NCBI RefSeq assembly: GCF_004353925.1
Contig: NZ_SMOK01000013.1
Location: 1 to 64,000, forward strand
DNA length: 64,000 bases
Reading direction: 5' to 3'
From: Pseudomonas sp. H9
GTDB taxonomy: Bacteria; Pseudomonadota; Gammaproteobacteria; Pseudomonadales; Pseudomonadaceae
Shown here: positions 10,154 to 19,071 of the stretch, piece after piece
How positions within the stretch are numbered: position 1 is the stretch's first letter
Layout: each line of letters starts with the position of its first letter
The notes under the pieces: model-generated
Database searches by the model: none
What the model was told of the DNA's origin: nothing
What the model saw: only the letters and a program-made list of their open reading frames with translations
Program-made: the position numbers and the translations under genes

Positions 10154-11277
10154 TGCAACTGGCTTTTGTGCTGTACAAATATTTCCCCTTCGGCGGGCTG
10201 CAACGCGATTTCATGCGAATTGCCCTGGAGTGCCAGCGCCGTGGCCACAAGATCCGTGTTTACACGTTGATCTGGGAAGGCGATGTGCCGGAAGGTTTCG
10301 AGGTGCTGGTGGCGCCGGTCAAGGCGCTGTTCAACCATCGCCGTAACGAAAAGCTCAGTGCCTGGATGGAAGCAGACCTGGCCAAGCGCCCGGTCGACCG
10401 CCTGATCGGCTTCAACAAGATGCCGGGGCTGGATGTCTACTATGCCGCCGACGGCTGCTTCGAAGACAAAGCGCAGAACCTGCGCAACTCGTTGTACCGC
10501 CGCTGGGGCCGTTACCGGCACTTCGCCGAGTACGAGAGGGCAGTGTTTGCCAAGGATGCCAAGACCGAGGTGCTGATGATCTCGGAAGTCCAGCAGCCCT
10601 TGTTCATCAAACACTACGGCACGCCGCTGGAGCGCTTCCATCTGCTGCCACCGGGGATTTCCCACGACCGTCGGGCACCGGCCAATGCCGCTGAGATCCG
10701 TGCTGAGTTTCGCCGCGAGTTTGACCTCAAGGATGACCAGTTGCTGATGGTACAGATCGGCTCCGGGTTCAAGACCAAGGGTGTCGACCGCACGCTCAAA
10801 GCCTTGGCAGCCTTGCCTTCGGCCCTGCGCAAACGCACCCGGCTGATGGTGATCGGCCAGGATGACCCCAAAGTATTTCAACTGCAAAGCACGGCACTGG
10901 GCCTGAACGATCAGGTGCAGTTTCTCAAGGGCCGCAGTGATATCCCGCGATTCCTGCTCGGTGCAGATCTGTTGATTCACCCGGCCTACAACGAAAACAC
11001 CGGCACGGTGCTGCTTGAGGCGCTGGTTGCCGGGCTGCCGGTGCTGGTATCGGCAGTGTGTGGCTATGCCCATTACATTGCCGAGGCCGACAGCGGCCTG
11101 GTGCTTGATGAGCCGTTTGAACAGGAGCAGCTCAACCAGTACCTGCAACGTATGCTCGAAGACGATGCCGCCCGCGCCAGCTGGGCACGCAATGGGTTGG
11201 CTTTCGCCGACACCGCCGACCTCTACAGCATGCCTGAGCATGCCGCCGATGTGATTCTGGCCCCGGAGCGTAAATGA
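10153..11277 (+). CDS. waaG: LPS core glucosyltransferase I
   Basis: This is a GT4-family, GT-B fold glycosyltransferase of 374 residues. In enteric bacteria WaaG adds glucose to heptose II; in Pseudomonas the homologue adds the first outer-core hexosamine (galactosamine). The N-terminus MQLAFVLYKYFPFGGLQRDF has the glycine-rich acceptor loop. The C-terminal nucleotide-sugar site includes HPAYNENTGTVLLEALVAGL, with the E-x7-E pattern of retaining GT4 enzymes. It overlaps waaP by four bases (ATGA). The enzyme class is certain; the exact sugar is inferred from family knowledge. Confidence 0.94.
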   Translation: MQLAFVLYKYFPFGGLQRDFMRIALECQRRGHKIRVYTLIWEGDVPEGFEVLVAPVKALFNHRRNEKLSAWMEADLAKRPVDRLIGFNKMPGLDVYYAADGCFEDKAQNLRNSLYRRWGRYRHFAEYERAVFAKDAKTEVLMISEVQQPLFIKHYGTPLERFHLLPPGISHDRRAPANAAEIRAEFRREFDLKDDQLLMVQIGSGFKTKGVDRTLKALAALPSALRKRTRLMVIGQDDPKVFQLQSTALGLNDQVQFLKGRSDIPRFLLGADLLIHPAYNENTGTVLLEALVAGLPVLVSAVCGYAHYIAEADSGLVLDEPFEQEQLNQYLQRMLEDDAARASWARNGLAFADTADLYSMPEHAADVILAPERK

Positions 11278-12080
11278 AACTGATATTGGCCGAGCCGTTC
11301 AAACGCCTGTGGGCCGGGCGCGATGCCTTCGACGCTGTGGAGGGCCTGCAGGGGCAGGTGTACCGCGAGCTGGAGGGCCGCCGCACGCTGCGCACCGAGG
11401 TCGAGGGGCGTGGCTACTTCGTCAAGATTCACCGTGGCATCGGTTGGGGTGAAATCTTCAAGAACCTGTTCACCGCCAAGCTGCCGGTGCTCGGCGCCGG
11501 TCAGGAATGGCAAGCGATTCAGCGCCTGCATGAAGTCGGAGTGCCGACTATGACTGCCGTGGCGTACGGTGAGCGTGGCAGCAATCCGGCGGCGCAGCAT
11601 TCATTCATCGTGACTGAAGAGCTGGCACCGACCATCAGCCTGGAAGATTTCAGCATCGACTGGGTCAAGCAGCCACCACCGCCGCGCCTCAAGCGCGCGC
11701 TGATCGCTGAAGTGGCGCGCATGACCGGGATGATGCACCGCGCTGGGGTCAACCATCGTGACTGCTACATCTGTCACTTTCTGTTGCACACCGACCGGGA
11801 AGTGACGGCCGATGACTTCAAACTGTCGGTCATCGACCTGCACCGTGCGCAGACACGTGCGAGCATTTCGCGTCGCTGGCGTAACAAGGACCTGGCCGCG
11901 CTGTATTTCTCGGCGCTGGACATCGGCCTGACCCGGCGCGACAAACTGCGCTTCTTGCGCGGCTACTTCCAGCAGCCGCTGCGTCAGATCCTTGCTGAGG
12001 AAGCCGCGCTGTTGCGCTGGCTGGAAGGCAAGGCCCAGAAGCTCTACGAGCGTAAACAACGATATGGGGATGCGCTCTGA
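11274..12080 (+). CDS. waaP: LPS core heptose(I) kinase
   Basis: WaaP phosphorylates heptose I of the inner core using ATP. The phosphate supports cross-linking by divalent cations, and the enzyme is reported to be essential in P. aeruginosa. The 268-residue kinase-like protein has the catalytic-loop motif HRAGVNHRDCYICHF near residue 157 and a metal-binding segment SVIDLHRAQ near 184. It overlaps waaG by four bases, and the next kinase gene starts at its stop codon. The motif HRDCY is characteristic of the WaaP branch of the kinase fold. Confidence 0.95.
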   Translation: MKLILAEPFKRLWAGRDAFDAVEGLQGQVYRELEGRRTLRTEVEGRGYFVKIHRGIGWGEIFKNLFTAKLPVLGAGQEWQAIQRLHEVGVPTMTAVAYGERGSNPAAQHSFIVTEELAPTISLEDFSIDWVKQPPPPRLKRALIAEVARMTGMMHRAGVNHRDCYICHFLLHTDREVTADDFKLSVIDLHRAQTRASISRRWRNKDLAALYFSALDIGLTRRDKLRFLRGYFQQPLRQILAEEAALLRWLEGKAQKLYERKQRYGDAL

Positions 12081-12814
12081 TGGCGGGATGGACACTGGCG
12101 CCTGATTATCAGGCACTGGCGGCGGATTTTGGCAGTATCGAGGCAGTCTTCGCCTTGCAGGGTGAGCGGCTGACGCACGACCCCTTGAGTGAAGTGATTC
12201 GGGTCGAACGCGACGGAGTTAACTACTACGTCAAGCGTTACACCGGTGCTGGTAAAGGCTTGCGTCGCTATCTGGGACGCCCGCGTATCAAGGCCGAGTG
12301 GCAGAACCTCAAACAGTTCGCCAAATGGGACATCCCGACCGCCGACGTGGTGGCCTGGGGCCTGGAACGTAATGGCCTGGCCTTTGGCCGCGGGGCGATG
12401 ATTACCCGTGAGCTGCCGCGCACCGAAGACCTTTCGGCGTTGGCTGATCGCAAAGACCCACGCTTGGCCGATCGCGGTTGGGTCGACCATATCAGCCGTC
12501 AGCTGGCCCGGCATACGCGGGTCATGCATGATCACCACTTCACTCATAACGACCTGAAGTGGCGCAACCTGTTGGTGGATGACCAAGCGCGGCTATTCTT
12601 CATCGATTGCCCGACGGGCGACTTCTGGTGGGGCTTTATGCTGCGCTACCGGATCACCAAAGACTTGGCGTGCCTGGATAAAGTGGGCAAGTATCACCTG
12701 TCGGCCACGCAACGTTTGCGCTTTTACCTGCAGTATCGCGGGCGCGAGCGCCTCAATGCTTCGGACAAGCGCCGCATTCGGCATGTCGTGACGTTTTTCG
12801 AGGGACGCGAATGA
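12080..12814 (+). CDS. LPS-core kinase-fold protein, Kdo/InaA family, first accessory
   Basis: A 244-residue protein of the Kdo/WaaP/InaA kinase-fold family. The ATP-site lysine segment is NYYVKRYTGAGKGLRRYLG, the catalytic loop is HDHHFTHNDLKWRNLLVD (about residues 149-166) and the metal-binding motif is FFIDCPTG. It is translationally coupled to waaP at its 5' end and to the next kinase at its 3' end. In P. aeruginosa the genes at this place are named wap genes and are thought to phosphorylate further core positions. The sugar acted on cannot be read from sequence. Confidence 0.85.
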   Translation: MAGWTLAPDYQALAADFGSIEAVFALQGERLTHDPLSEVIRVERDGVNYYVKRYTGAGKGLRRYLGRPRIKAEWQNLKQFAKWDIPTADVVAWGLERNGLAFGRGAMITRELPRTEDLSALADRKDPRLADRGWVDHISRQLARHTRVMHDHHFTHNDLKWRNLLVDDQARLFFIDCPTGDFWWGFMLRYRITKDLACLDKVGKYHLSATQRLRFYLQYRGRERLNASDKRRIRHVVTFFEGRE

Positions 12815-13563
12815 CTGATTTTCTCGCCAGTGCCGACATCGCACTGCTTGAACGCCATGGACTGAACGGTTTCGACCAGCTCTGGGCGCTGCAGCTTGAT
12901 GCGGTGGATGAGCCCAACACTGGCCGTGGCGGCTGGAGTAGCGTTTATCGTCTGGAACTTGAGGGCAAGGGTTACTACCTCAAACGCCAGAGCGACTACC
13001 TGACCCGCACCTTGCATCGGCCCTTCGGTGAACCGACCTTTGCCCGTGAGTTTCGTAATATCAGCCGCTATAAAAAGCTCGGTATCCCCGCGCTGCAGGC
13101 GGTTTATTACGGCGAGCGCAAGGTTGATGGCGAGCGCCGGGCGATCCTGCTGACCCGCGCCCTGGACGACTGGAGCGATCTCGATAACCTGCTGGGGCTG
13201 TGGCCGACGCTGGAGATTGGCCAGCGCCAAGGCATTCTGCGCGCTTGTGGCCTGTTGGCCCGCACCCTGCATTCGGCCGGTCAGGTGCATGGCTGCTTCT
13301 ATCCCAAGCACATCTTTCTGCGTGAGCGTAGCGATAGCTGGCAGGCGCAACTGATCGATCTGGAGAAAACCCGACCGCTGCTGCTGGGCATGCGCGACCG
13401 CCTCAAAGACCTTGAGCCGTTGTTGCGCCGTGCACCGGTCTGGAGCGAGGCTGAAGTGCGTGTGATGCTGGCATCCTATCTGGACCAGCCCACCGACAGC
13501 TCGCTGGTTGATACCTGGCTGCAGCGCCTGTCGCTGCGCCGCCGTGTGAAAGAGGCTCGCTGA
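12811..13563 (+). CDS. LPS-core kinase-fold protein, Kdo/InaA family, second accessory
   Basis: A 250-residue kinase-fold protein. The ATP-lysine segment is GYYLKRQSDYLTRTLHRPFG and the degenerate catalytic loop is HSAGQVHGCFYPKHIFL (residues about 154-170). The usual catalytic Asp after the first His-Gly is replaced by Cys (HGCFYPKH). The later metal-site motif LIDLEKTRPL is present. HGCFYPKH resembles the catalytic loop I recall for InaA-type proteins. It overlaps its upstream neighbour by four bases and meets the downstream gene at its stop codon. Role: modification of the LPS inner core, inferred from the operon. Confidence 0.82.
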   Translation: MTDFLASADIALLERHGLNGFDQLWALQLDAVDEPNTGRGGWSSVYRLELEGKGYYLKRQSDYLTRTLHRPFGEPTFAREFRNISRYKKLGIPALQAVYYGERKVDGERRAILLTRALDDWSDLDNLLGLWPTLEIGQRQGILRACGLLARTLHSAGQVHGCFYPKHIFLRERSDSWQAQLIDLEKTRPLLLGMRDRLKDLEPLLRRAPVWSEAEVRVMLASYLDQPTDSSLVDTWLQRLSLRRRVKEAR

Positions 13564-15005
13564 TGCGTTTGTCCGAACTCAAGGATGCCGGGCGTCACCC
13601 GGACCTGCCCCTGAACATAACCCTGGCCGATGCTGCGGGCACGGCTGATTTGCAACTCCTCAGCTTGCTGCGGGTGCTACCCGGACAACGCTATGTCGGT
13701 GCCGGTGTCTGGCGCGGCAAGCCGGTGTTGGCCAAATTGCTGGTGGGCAGCAGTGCGCCCCGGCATTTTCAGCGTGAGCTCGAAGGAGCACGGCTGTTGG
13801 CGGCCCAAGGGCTGACCACTCCGCTGTTGCTGGCAGATGGTTTGCGCGAGGGTGAGGGCGGCTGGTTACTGTTTGAATTCCTCGAAGGTGCCCAGAGCCT
13901 GGCGGACGCCTGGGCCGCGGTTGAAGCGTTGCCGCCGCTGGCAGACGAGCAAACCCTGGTACTCGGTGAAGCATTGACGGCGGTGGCGCAGATGCACGCC
14001 AAAGGTCTGTGGCAGGAAGACCTGCACCTGGACAACCTGTTGCGTCATGGCGGTCAGCTGTACCTGATCGACGGCGCGGGTATCAAAGCCGAGACCTTGG
14101 GCAAGCCTCTGTCGCGCCCGCAGGTGTTGCAAAACCTCGGTGTACTGTTCGCGCAACTGCCCAAGCGCCTGGAGCCGTTCATTGAAGAACTGCTGGTGCA
14201 TTACCTGCTGGCCAACGCAGAACATGCGTTGCCACTGGAGGCGTTGCAGAAGCAGATCGACAAGGTGCGCAGCTGGCGCTTGAAGGATTACCTGGAAAAG
14301 GCCGGGCGCGAATGCACACTCTTTAGTGTTGAGCGCGGTCTGAGCGGACTGCGCTCGGTTCGCCGGAATGAATTGGCCGTCATGCTGCCGGTGCTGGAGC
14401 AGGCCGATAGCCTGATTGACCAGGGGCACCTGTACAAGACCGGTGGCGCGGCCAGTGTCGCGCGGATCGAGGTGGATGGCCGACCGCTGGTGCTCAAACG
14501 CTACAACATCAAGAACACCGCCCATTGGTTCAAGCGCTTCTGGCGCCCAAGCCGGGCTTGGCACTCGTGGATCGAAGGGCATCGCCTGGAGTTTCTCGGC
14601 ATTGCCACACCACGGCCACTGGCAGTGTTGGAGCAGCGGGTCATGGGCTTACGCAGCCGTGCCTACCTGGTGACCGAGTACGCCGACGGCCCGGACTTGA
14701 TCGAATGCTTCGCGCCTTACGTCGACAGCGGCGAGGTGCCTGAAGCGCAACTTCAGGCTTTGCAGGCGTTGTTGAAGCAGTTGATCCATGAGCGCATCAG
14801 CCACGGCGACATGAAAGGCCACAACCTGTTCTGGCAGGCGGGCCAATGGTCGCTGATTGACCTGGATGCCATGTGCCAACATGCGACCCAGCTCAGCTTC
14901 GCCCCGGCCTTTGCCCGTGACCGGGCGCGGTTGCTGCGTAACTGGCCGAGTGCCAGTGCCTTGCACAAGCGCCTGGATGAATGCTTGCCCAAGCTGACTG
15001 ACTAG
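13563..15005 (+). CDS. Tandem kinase-fold protein of the LPS core operon
   Basis: A 480-residue protein holding two kinase-like modules. The first (about residues 40-230) has MHAKGLWQEDLHLDNLLRHG as catalytic loop and YLIDGAGIK as metal site. The second (about 280-470) has RISHGDMKGHNLFWQAG and SLIDLDAM. Both keep the catalytic Asp and Asn, so neither is obviously dead. It is the last gene of the operon, whose neighbours overlap by one or four bases, and a REP pair follows its stop codon. The family is found in this position in other Pseudomonas. Its substrate is unknown to me; a role in core phosphorylation is inferred. Confidence 0.82.
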   Translation: MRLSELKDAGRHPDLPLNITLADAAGTADLQLLSLLRVLPGQRYVGAGVWRGKPVLAKLLVGSSAPRHFQRELEGARLLAAQGLTTPLLLADGLREGEGGWLLFEFLEGAQSLADAWAAVEALPPLADEQTLVLGEALTAVAQMHAKGLWQEDLHLDNLLRHGGQLYLIDGAGIKAETLGKPLSRPQVLQNLGVLFAQLPKRLEPFIEELLVHYLLANAEHALPLEALQKQIDKVRSWRLKDYLEKAGRECTLFSVERGLSGLRSVRRNELAVMLPVLEQADSLIDQGHLYKTGGAASVARIEVDGRPLVLKRYNIKNTAHWFKRFWRPSRAWHSWIEGHRLEFLGIATPRPLAVLEQRVMGLRSRAYLVTEYADGPDLIECFAPYVDSGEVPEAQLQALQALLKQLIHERISHGDMKGHNLFWQAGQWSLIDLDAMCQHATQLSFAPAFARDRARLLRNWPSASALHKRLDECLPKLTD

Positions 15006-15018
15006 GGTCCCTTCCTCT

Positions 15019-15088
15019 GTGGGAGCGGGCTTGCCCCGCGATGCGGTGTGTCTGTTATGCCGCTATCGCGGGGCAAGCCCGCTCCTAC
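15019..15088. repeat. REP-type inverted repeat pair, copy 3
   Basis: Head-to-head REP units between two convergent operons. The right arm reaches the last codon of the small membrane protein gene on the minus strand: its TAG stop at 15085-15087 is the terminal CTA of the REP. Confidence 0.9.
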
Positions 15089-15258
15089 CGAAAGAGCCCG
15101 CGCAGGCTCAGCAGCGCGGGAATGCCTAGCCCCAGCCAGGCCAGGACATCCCAGCCGCCATCGCCGAGCAGCGCGGCAAACAGCCCGGCTGCCCCTAGCA
15201 GGCCGATCAGCAGTGGCCAGGCAAAGATCGTGCGGGTTGATTGCGAGCGATGGCTCAT
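15085..15258 (-). CDS. Small two-helix membrane protein after the PepSY gene
   Basis: A 57-residue protein starting MSHRSQSTRTIFAWPLLIGL. It has two hydrophobic stretches (about residues 12-28 and 33-50) and little else. Its ATG overlaps the TGA of the PepSY gene by four bases, so the two are translationally coupled, and it ends inside a REP element. Small hydrophobic proteins like this commonly accompany PepSY-type iron reductase genes. I do not recognise a named family and give no function beyond the link to iron uptake. Confidence 0.75.
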   Translation of the reverse strand: MSHRSQSTRTIFAWPLLIGLLGAAGLFAALLGDGGWDVLAWLGLGIPALLSLRGLFR

Positions 15259-16373
15259 ACGCTGGCCTCCTGCACCCGAGGGCGCCGATGTTTGCTCCAC
15301 CACAGGTATAGGCCGCTGCCCAGCACAATGATGGTCAACACATCGAGTACGGCCCAGAGGATCTGCATCGGACGGCCACCGTAGTCACCGAAGTGCAGGG
15401 GTTGCGATAGCAACATCGCGTCCATGTACCAGGGGCGGTCACCCACAGCAGTCACCGCCAGCGTTTGCGCATCGATCAGTACCGGAGTGAGCAGGTGTGA
15501 GGTGAGGTGAGTACCGCCTTTCATGAATACCGCGTAATGGTGCTCACTGGAAAAGCGTGTGCCGGGAAACGCGATGAAGTCCGGTTCCATGCCGGGAGCG
15601 GCTTCGCCTGCAATGTCCAGGACGCGGCTGACGGGCGCCAGTTCGGTCAATGGCGGAGCATCGCGGTAGGGGGCCACCAACGCGCTCAAACTGTCATTGC
15701 GCCAGGCAGCGATTACCAGGTCTGACAGGGCGCTGATCACGCCGGTTACGCCGACCACCAACGCCCAGGTCAGGGTAACGATGCCGATCAGGTTGTGCAG
15801 GTCGAGCCAGCGCAGCCGCTGCGATTTTTCGTTGCGCACGGTGGCGAACTTCAGGCGGCGCATGAACGGGGCGTAAAGCACCACGCCGGAGATGATTGCC
15901 ACCACGAACAGCAACCCCATGAACGCCAGCAGCAGCTTCCCGGGCAACCCGGCAAACATGTCTACGTGCAGGCGCAGCATGGTCATCATGAAGCCGCCGT
16001 TGGCCGACGGCATCTCGACTGCTTCGCCTGTGCGGCCATCGAGCATGAAGGTGTGAGACAAGTCAGGGTGGGTGCCAGCTGTGGCCGCCATGATTGCGAT
16101 CACACCGTTGCTGTCGTCCTCATCCCAGCCGAAGTACTGCATGGCTTCGCCCGGGCGATGGGCTTGGGCTTTGAGTACCAGCTGTTGCAGGTCCAGCTTC
16201 GGCGTGTCGGCAGGCATCTCTTTCAACTCCGGAGCATCGCCCAGCAAGTGGTCGATCTCGTGGTGAAAGATCAGCGGCAAACCGGTGACTGCCAGCATCA
16301 GCAGGAACAGGGTGCAGATCAGGCTGGTCCAGGTATGGATGAAGGACCAGCGGCGTATGGTTGAGCTTTTCAT
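15255..16373 (-). CDS. PepSY-associated transmembrane protein, probable siderophore-iron reductase
   Basis: A 372-residue inner-membrane protein of the PepSY_TM family. It has an N-terminal helix (residues 14-34), a periplasmic PepSY stretch, paired helices near 147-170 and 190-215, and a C-terminal helix followed by LWWSKHRRP. Conserved histidines in or near the helices (for example FHHEIDHL, LRLHVDMF, LDLHNLIG, QPLHFGDYGG) could bind haem. Proteins of this family next to siderophore receptors are thought to reduce ferric siderophores in the periplasm. It lies 84 bases downstream of the receptor gene on the same strand. Confidence 0.85.
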   Translation of the reverse strand: MKSSTIRRWSFIHTWTSLICTLFLLMLAVTGLPLIFHHEIDHLLGDAPELKEMPADTPKLDLQQLVLKAQAHRPGEAMQYFGWDEDDSNGVIAIMAATAGTHPDLSHTFMLDGRTGEAVEMPSANGGFMMTMLRLHVDMFAGLPGKLLLAFMGLLFVVAIISGVVLYAPFMRRLKFATVRNEKSQRLRWLDLHNLIGIVTLTWALVVGVTGVISALSDLVIAAWRNDSLSALVAPYRDAPPLTELAPVSRVLDIAGEAAPGMEPDFIAFPGTRFSSEHHYAVFMKGGTHLTSHLLTPVLIDAQTLAVTAVGDRPWYMDAMLLSQPLHFGDYGGRPMQILWAVLDVLTIIVLGSGLYLWWSKHRRPRVQEASV

Positions 16374-16456
16374 TACATTTTATTTCTCAGCTTTCAGAAA
16401 TACCAAAGCCGTCCACAGGGGGACGGCTTGGTTGTTACGCAGCTTATATCAGGCCG

Positions 16457-18892
16457 TTACCACTTGTAGGTGGCGCTGGCGACGACGCTGCGCAGGTCTC
16501 CGTAATAGCAGTAGAAGCTGTCGCAGGTGGAGATGTAATCCTTGTTGAACACGTTGGTCGCGTTGACGGCCAGCGATGCGCCTTTGAGGCTGTTGTCCAG
16601 GCGGCCCAGGTCGTAATGCACAGCGGCATCAAACACGGTGTAGGCATCAGCCTTGCCCAGCCAGGTATTGGCCTGGTCACCATAGGTATTGCCGGTGTAG
16701 CGCGCACCACCACCGATACCGAAGCCGTCGAGTACGCCGGTGTGCCAGGTGTAGTCAGCCCATACCGACGCTTGCTGGTTCGGCATCAGTTGCAGGCGGT
16801 TGCCTTTGTACTGGCCGTCCTGAACTTCGGATTTGGCCAAGGTGTAGGCGGCGATCACTTTCAGGTTTTCGGTAACGTCGGATACGGCTTCGAGCTCCAG
16901 ACCACGGACTTTCACTTCACCGGTCTGGCTGGTGACGGTGATGTTGCCGACGTTGTTGGTTACTTCCACGTTTTTCTGGGTGAGGTCATAAATTGCCGCA
17001 CTCAACAGCGTGTTGGAACCCGGCGGTTGGTACTTGATACCCAGTTCCCATTGCTTGCCTTCAGTAGGCTTGAAGGATTCTTCCGGATCAGCACTGGCGT
17101 TGCTGGTTGGCTGGAAGGATTCGGCATAGGACAGGTATGGCACAAAGCCCGAGTCGAACACATAGCTGATTGCAGCGTTGCCACTGAATTTTTTATCGCG
17201 TTCGGTGTTGGTGGCATCGCCTTTGTTATAGAACTTGGTGCCGGTATGTACCCAGTCTTCACGCCCACCCAGGGTCAGACGCCAGTTGTCGAGTGCCATT
17301 TGGTCCTGGATGTAGAGACCGGTTTGGCGAGTTTTCTGGTTGTAATCGAAATCGAAAGGGCCGGGTACAGTTGGGCGAACAATTGGCAGCCCGTACTCCG
17401 GGTGGTTCACATTAACGCCTGGCGCAGTACCAAATATCGACAGATAGTTGGTGTTGATGCGCTGGTGATCCAAGCCAATCAGTAAGGTGTGGTTAATGTC
17501 GCCTGTGGCGAAGTCGGCCTGGAAGTTGTTATCCACCGCGAACTGGCTGATGTCTTCATCCACGTTGGTGGTAGACCTGCCAGTGTTTCCTTGATCGTCG
17601 ACCTCAAGGCCAAACTCGGGGAAATAGGCGCTGACGGTAATTGTCTGGAAAGCCAAGTCCGATTTGGTATAGCGCAGATTCTGGCGGAACTGCCAGACAT
17701 CATTGATGCGATGCTCGAAGGCATAGCCCAGCGCGTAGTAAGTACGGTCATAGAACTCGTAGTTCGGGTCGCCCAGGTTCTTGTGGTGCGAGATATCGCC
17801 GAACGGCATGTCGATCTTCGTGCCCTGGATCGGGCGAAATTGGCTGGTTACGCCCGTATCGTCGCGGGTGAATTGCGACAGGAAGGTCAGTTTGGTGTCT
17901 TCGTCGATGTTCCAGGTCAGGCTTGGCGCAATGTTGTAGCGCTTGTCGTCGATATGATCGACCTGAGTGCCGCTGTCACGCAGTACACCGCTCAGGCTGT
18001 AGAGAAACTGGCCTTCATCATCGATTTTACCGGTGCTGGCAAAGTTGATCTGGCGATGATTATCACTGCCGTACTGGAGCTGAATCTCGTGACTGCTTTC
18101 AGCCTGCGGTCGACGGCTGACCATGTCCAGCAAGCCGCCGGGAGGTGTCTGGCCGTAGAGTGAGGACGCAGGGCCGCGCAGCAAGGCAAGGCGGTCCAGG
18201 TTCCAGGTTTCGGCTTTTGGGTTGGCATACACGCCGCGTGGTAGCGGAAGGCCGTCGAGGAACTGAGTAGGTTCAAATCCACGCACGCGCATCCAGTCGT
18301 AACGCGTGTCACTGCCATAACTGGCAGAAACGATTCCCGGCATATAGCGCACGGCATCATCAAGGCTGTGGACACTGCGGTCATCCATTTGCTCACGGGT
18401 AGCAATGGAAATAGAGCGAGGCGCCTCGACGAGAGCAGTATCTGTTTTCGTGCCTGCGGCGGTACGTTTGGCGAGATAACCCTCTACAGGCCCCCAGGCA
18501 CTTTCAGAATCGCCAACGGCATTGATGCTGGTTTCCGGCAAGGCCATGGCGCCTTCCGGCGTTGCCACCAGGGTGTAGGTGCCCGCGCTGCTTTGCTCCA
18601 GTTGCAGACCAGTGCCGCGCAAGGCTGCCTGCAGGGCGCCGACGCCGTTGTACTGGCCGTTGACCGGTGCCGAGGTGCGACCGTTGGCCAAGCTCGGGTC
18701 CAGGCTCAGGGCAATGCCGGCCTGGCTGGCGATCTGGTTCAGGGTGCTCGACAGCGGGGCAGCGGGCAGGTTGTAGCTGCGCAGGCCCGATTGTTCGGCG
18801 GCGATCAGCGAGCTGCTCACCACCGGGGCGGACAGGGCAATGGCCATGGCCAGCAAGCTGGGGCGCAGGAAGGATTTAACAACGCGGGACAT
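16457..18892 (-). CDS. TonB-dependent ferric siderophore receptor with signalling (STN) domain, FhuA-like
   Basis: An 811-residue outer-membrane transducer. A signal peptide (about 1-32) is followed by an STN domain (about 45-110) that contacts the FecR-type sensor, then a plug with VRGFEPTQFLDGLPLPRG and YGQTPPGGLLDMVSRRP, then the beta-barrel ending in an aromatic residue (SATYKW). Two cysteines close to the C-terminus (CDSFYCYYG) and the plug motif resemble the FhuA/FiuA ferrichrome receptors, so a hydroxamate siderophore is the likely substrate. The adjacent fecR and fecI type genes complete a surface-signalling system. The exact ligand cannot be read. Confidence 0.92.
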   Translation of the reverse strand: MSRVVKSFLRPSLLAMAIALSAPVVSSSLIAAEQSGLRSYNLPAAPLSSTLNQIASQAGIALSLDPSLANGRTSAPVNGQYNGVGALQAALRGTGLQLEQSSAGTYTLVATPEGAMALPETSINAVGDSESAWGPVEGYLAKRTAAGTKTDTALVEAPRSISIATREQMDDRSVHSLDDAVRYMPGIVSASYGSDTRYDWMRVRGFEPTQFLDGLPLPRGVYANPKAETWNLDRLALLRGPASSLYGQTPPGGLLDMVSRRPQAESSHEIQLQYGSDNHRQINFASTGKIDDEGQFLYSLSGVLRDSGTQVDHIDDKRYNIAPSLTWNIDEDTKLTFLSQFTRDDTGVTSQFRPIQGTKIDMPFGDISHHKNLGDPNYEFYDRTYYALGYAFEHRINDVWQFRQNLRYTKSDLAFQTITVSAYFPEFGLEVDDQGNTGRSTTNVDEDISQFAVDNNFQADFATGDINHTLLIGLDHQRINTNYLSIFGTAPGVNVNHPEYGLPIVRPTVPGPFDFDYNQKTRQTGLYIQDQMALDNWRLTLGGREDWVHTGTKFYNKGDATNTERDKKFSGNAAISYVFDSGFVPYLSYAESFQPTSNASADPEESFKPTEGKQWELGIKYQPPGSNTLLSAAIYDLTQKNVEVTNNVGNITVTSQTGEVKVRGLELEAVSDVTENLKVIAAYTLAKSEVQDGQYKGNRLQLMPNQQASVWADYTWHTGVLDGFGIGGGARYTGNTYGDQANTWLGKADAYTVFDAAVHYDLGRLDNSLKGASLAVNATNVFNKDYISTCDSFYCYYGDLRSVVASATYKW

Positions 18893-19013
18893 GCAGCAAC
18901 TCCTCGACGAATAAGTGCTAACTAGCTTCCTTGCCGAGTGAGATGAGAAAAGTGTTAGGGCTTAGTGAAAATAATTTAGATTTTGATTGCACGGCACGCT
19001 GAAGGCGCAGCAA

Positions 19014-19064
19014 ATCGCGGGGCAAGCCCGCTCCTACACGGTAGGAGCGGGCTTGCCCCGCGAT
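19014..19064. repeat. REP-type inverted repeat pair, copy 4 (short spacer)
   Basis: Tail-to-tail REP units separated by only a few bases, lying between the FecR-type gene and the receptor gene. It forms one long hairpin and could separate expression of the regulators from that of the receptor. Confidence 0.88.
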
Positions 19065-19071
19065 AAATTCT

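Noticed and set aside
16361..17485. 374-residue open frame opposite the TonB receptor
   Set aside because: Lies entirely over the receptor and shows no family motif; the receptor reading has clear plug and barrel features.
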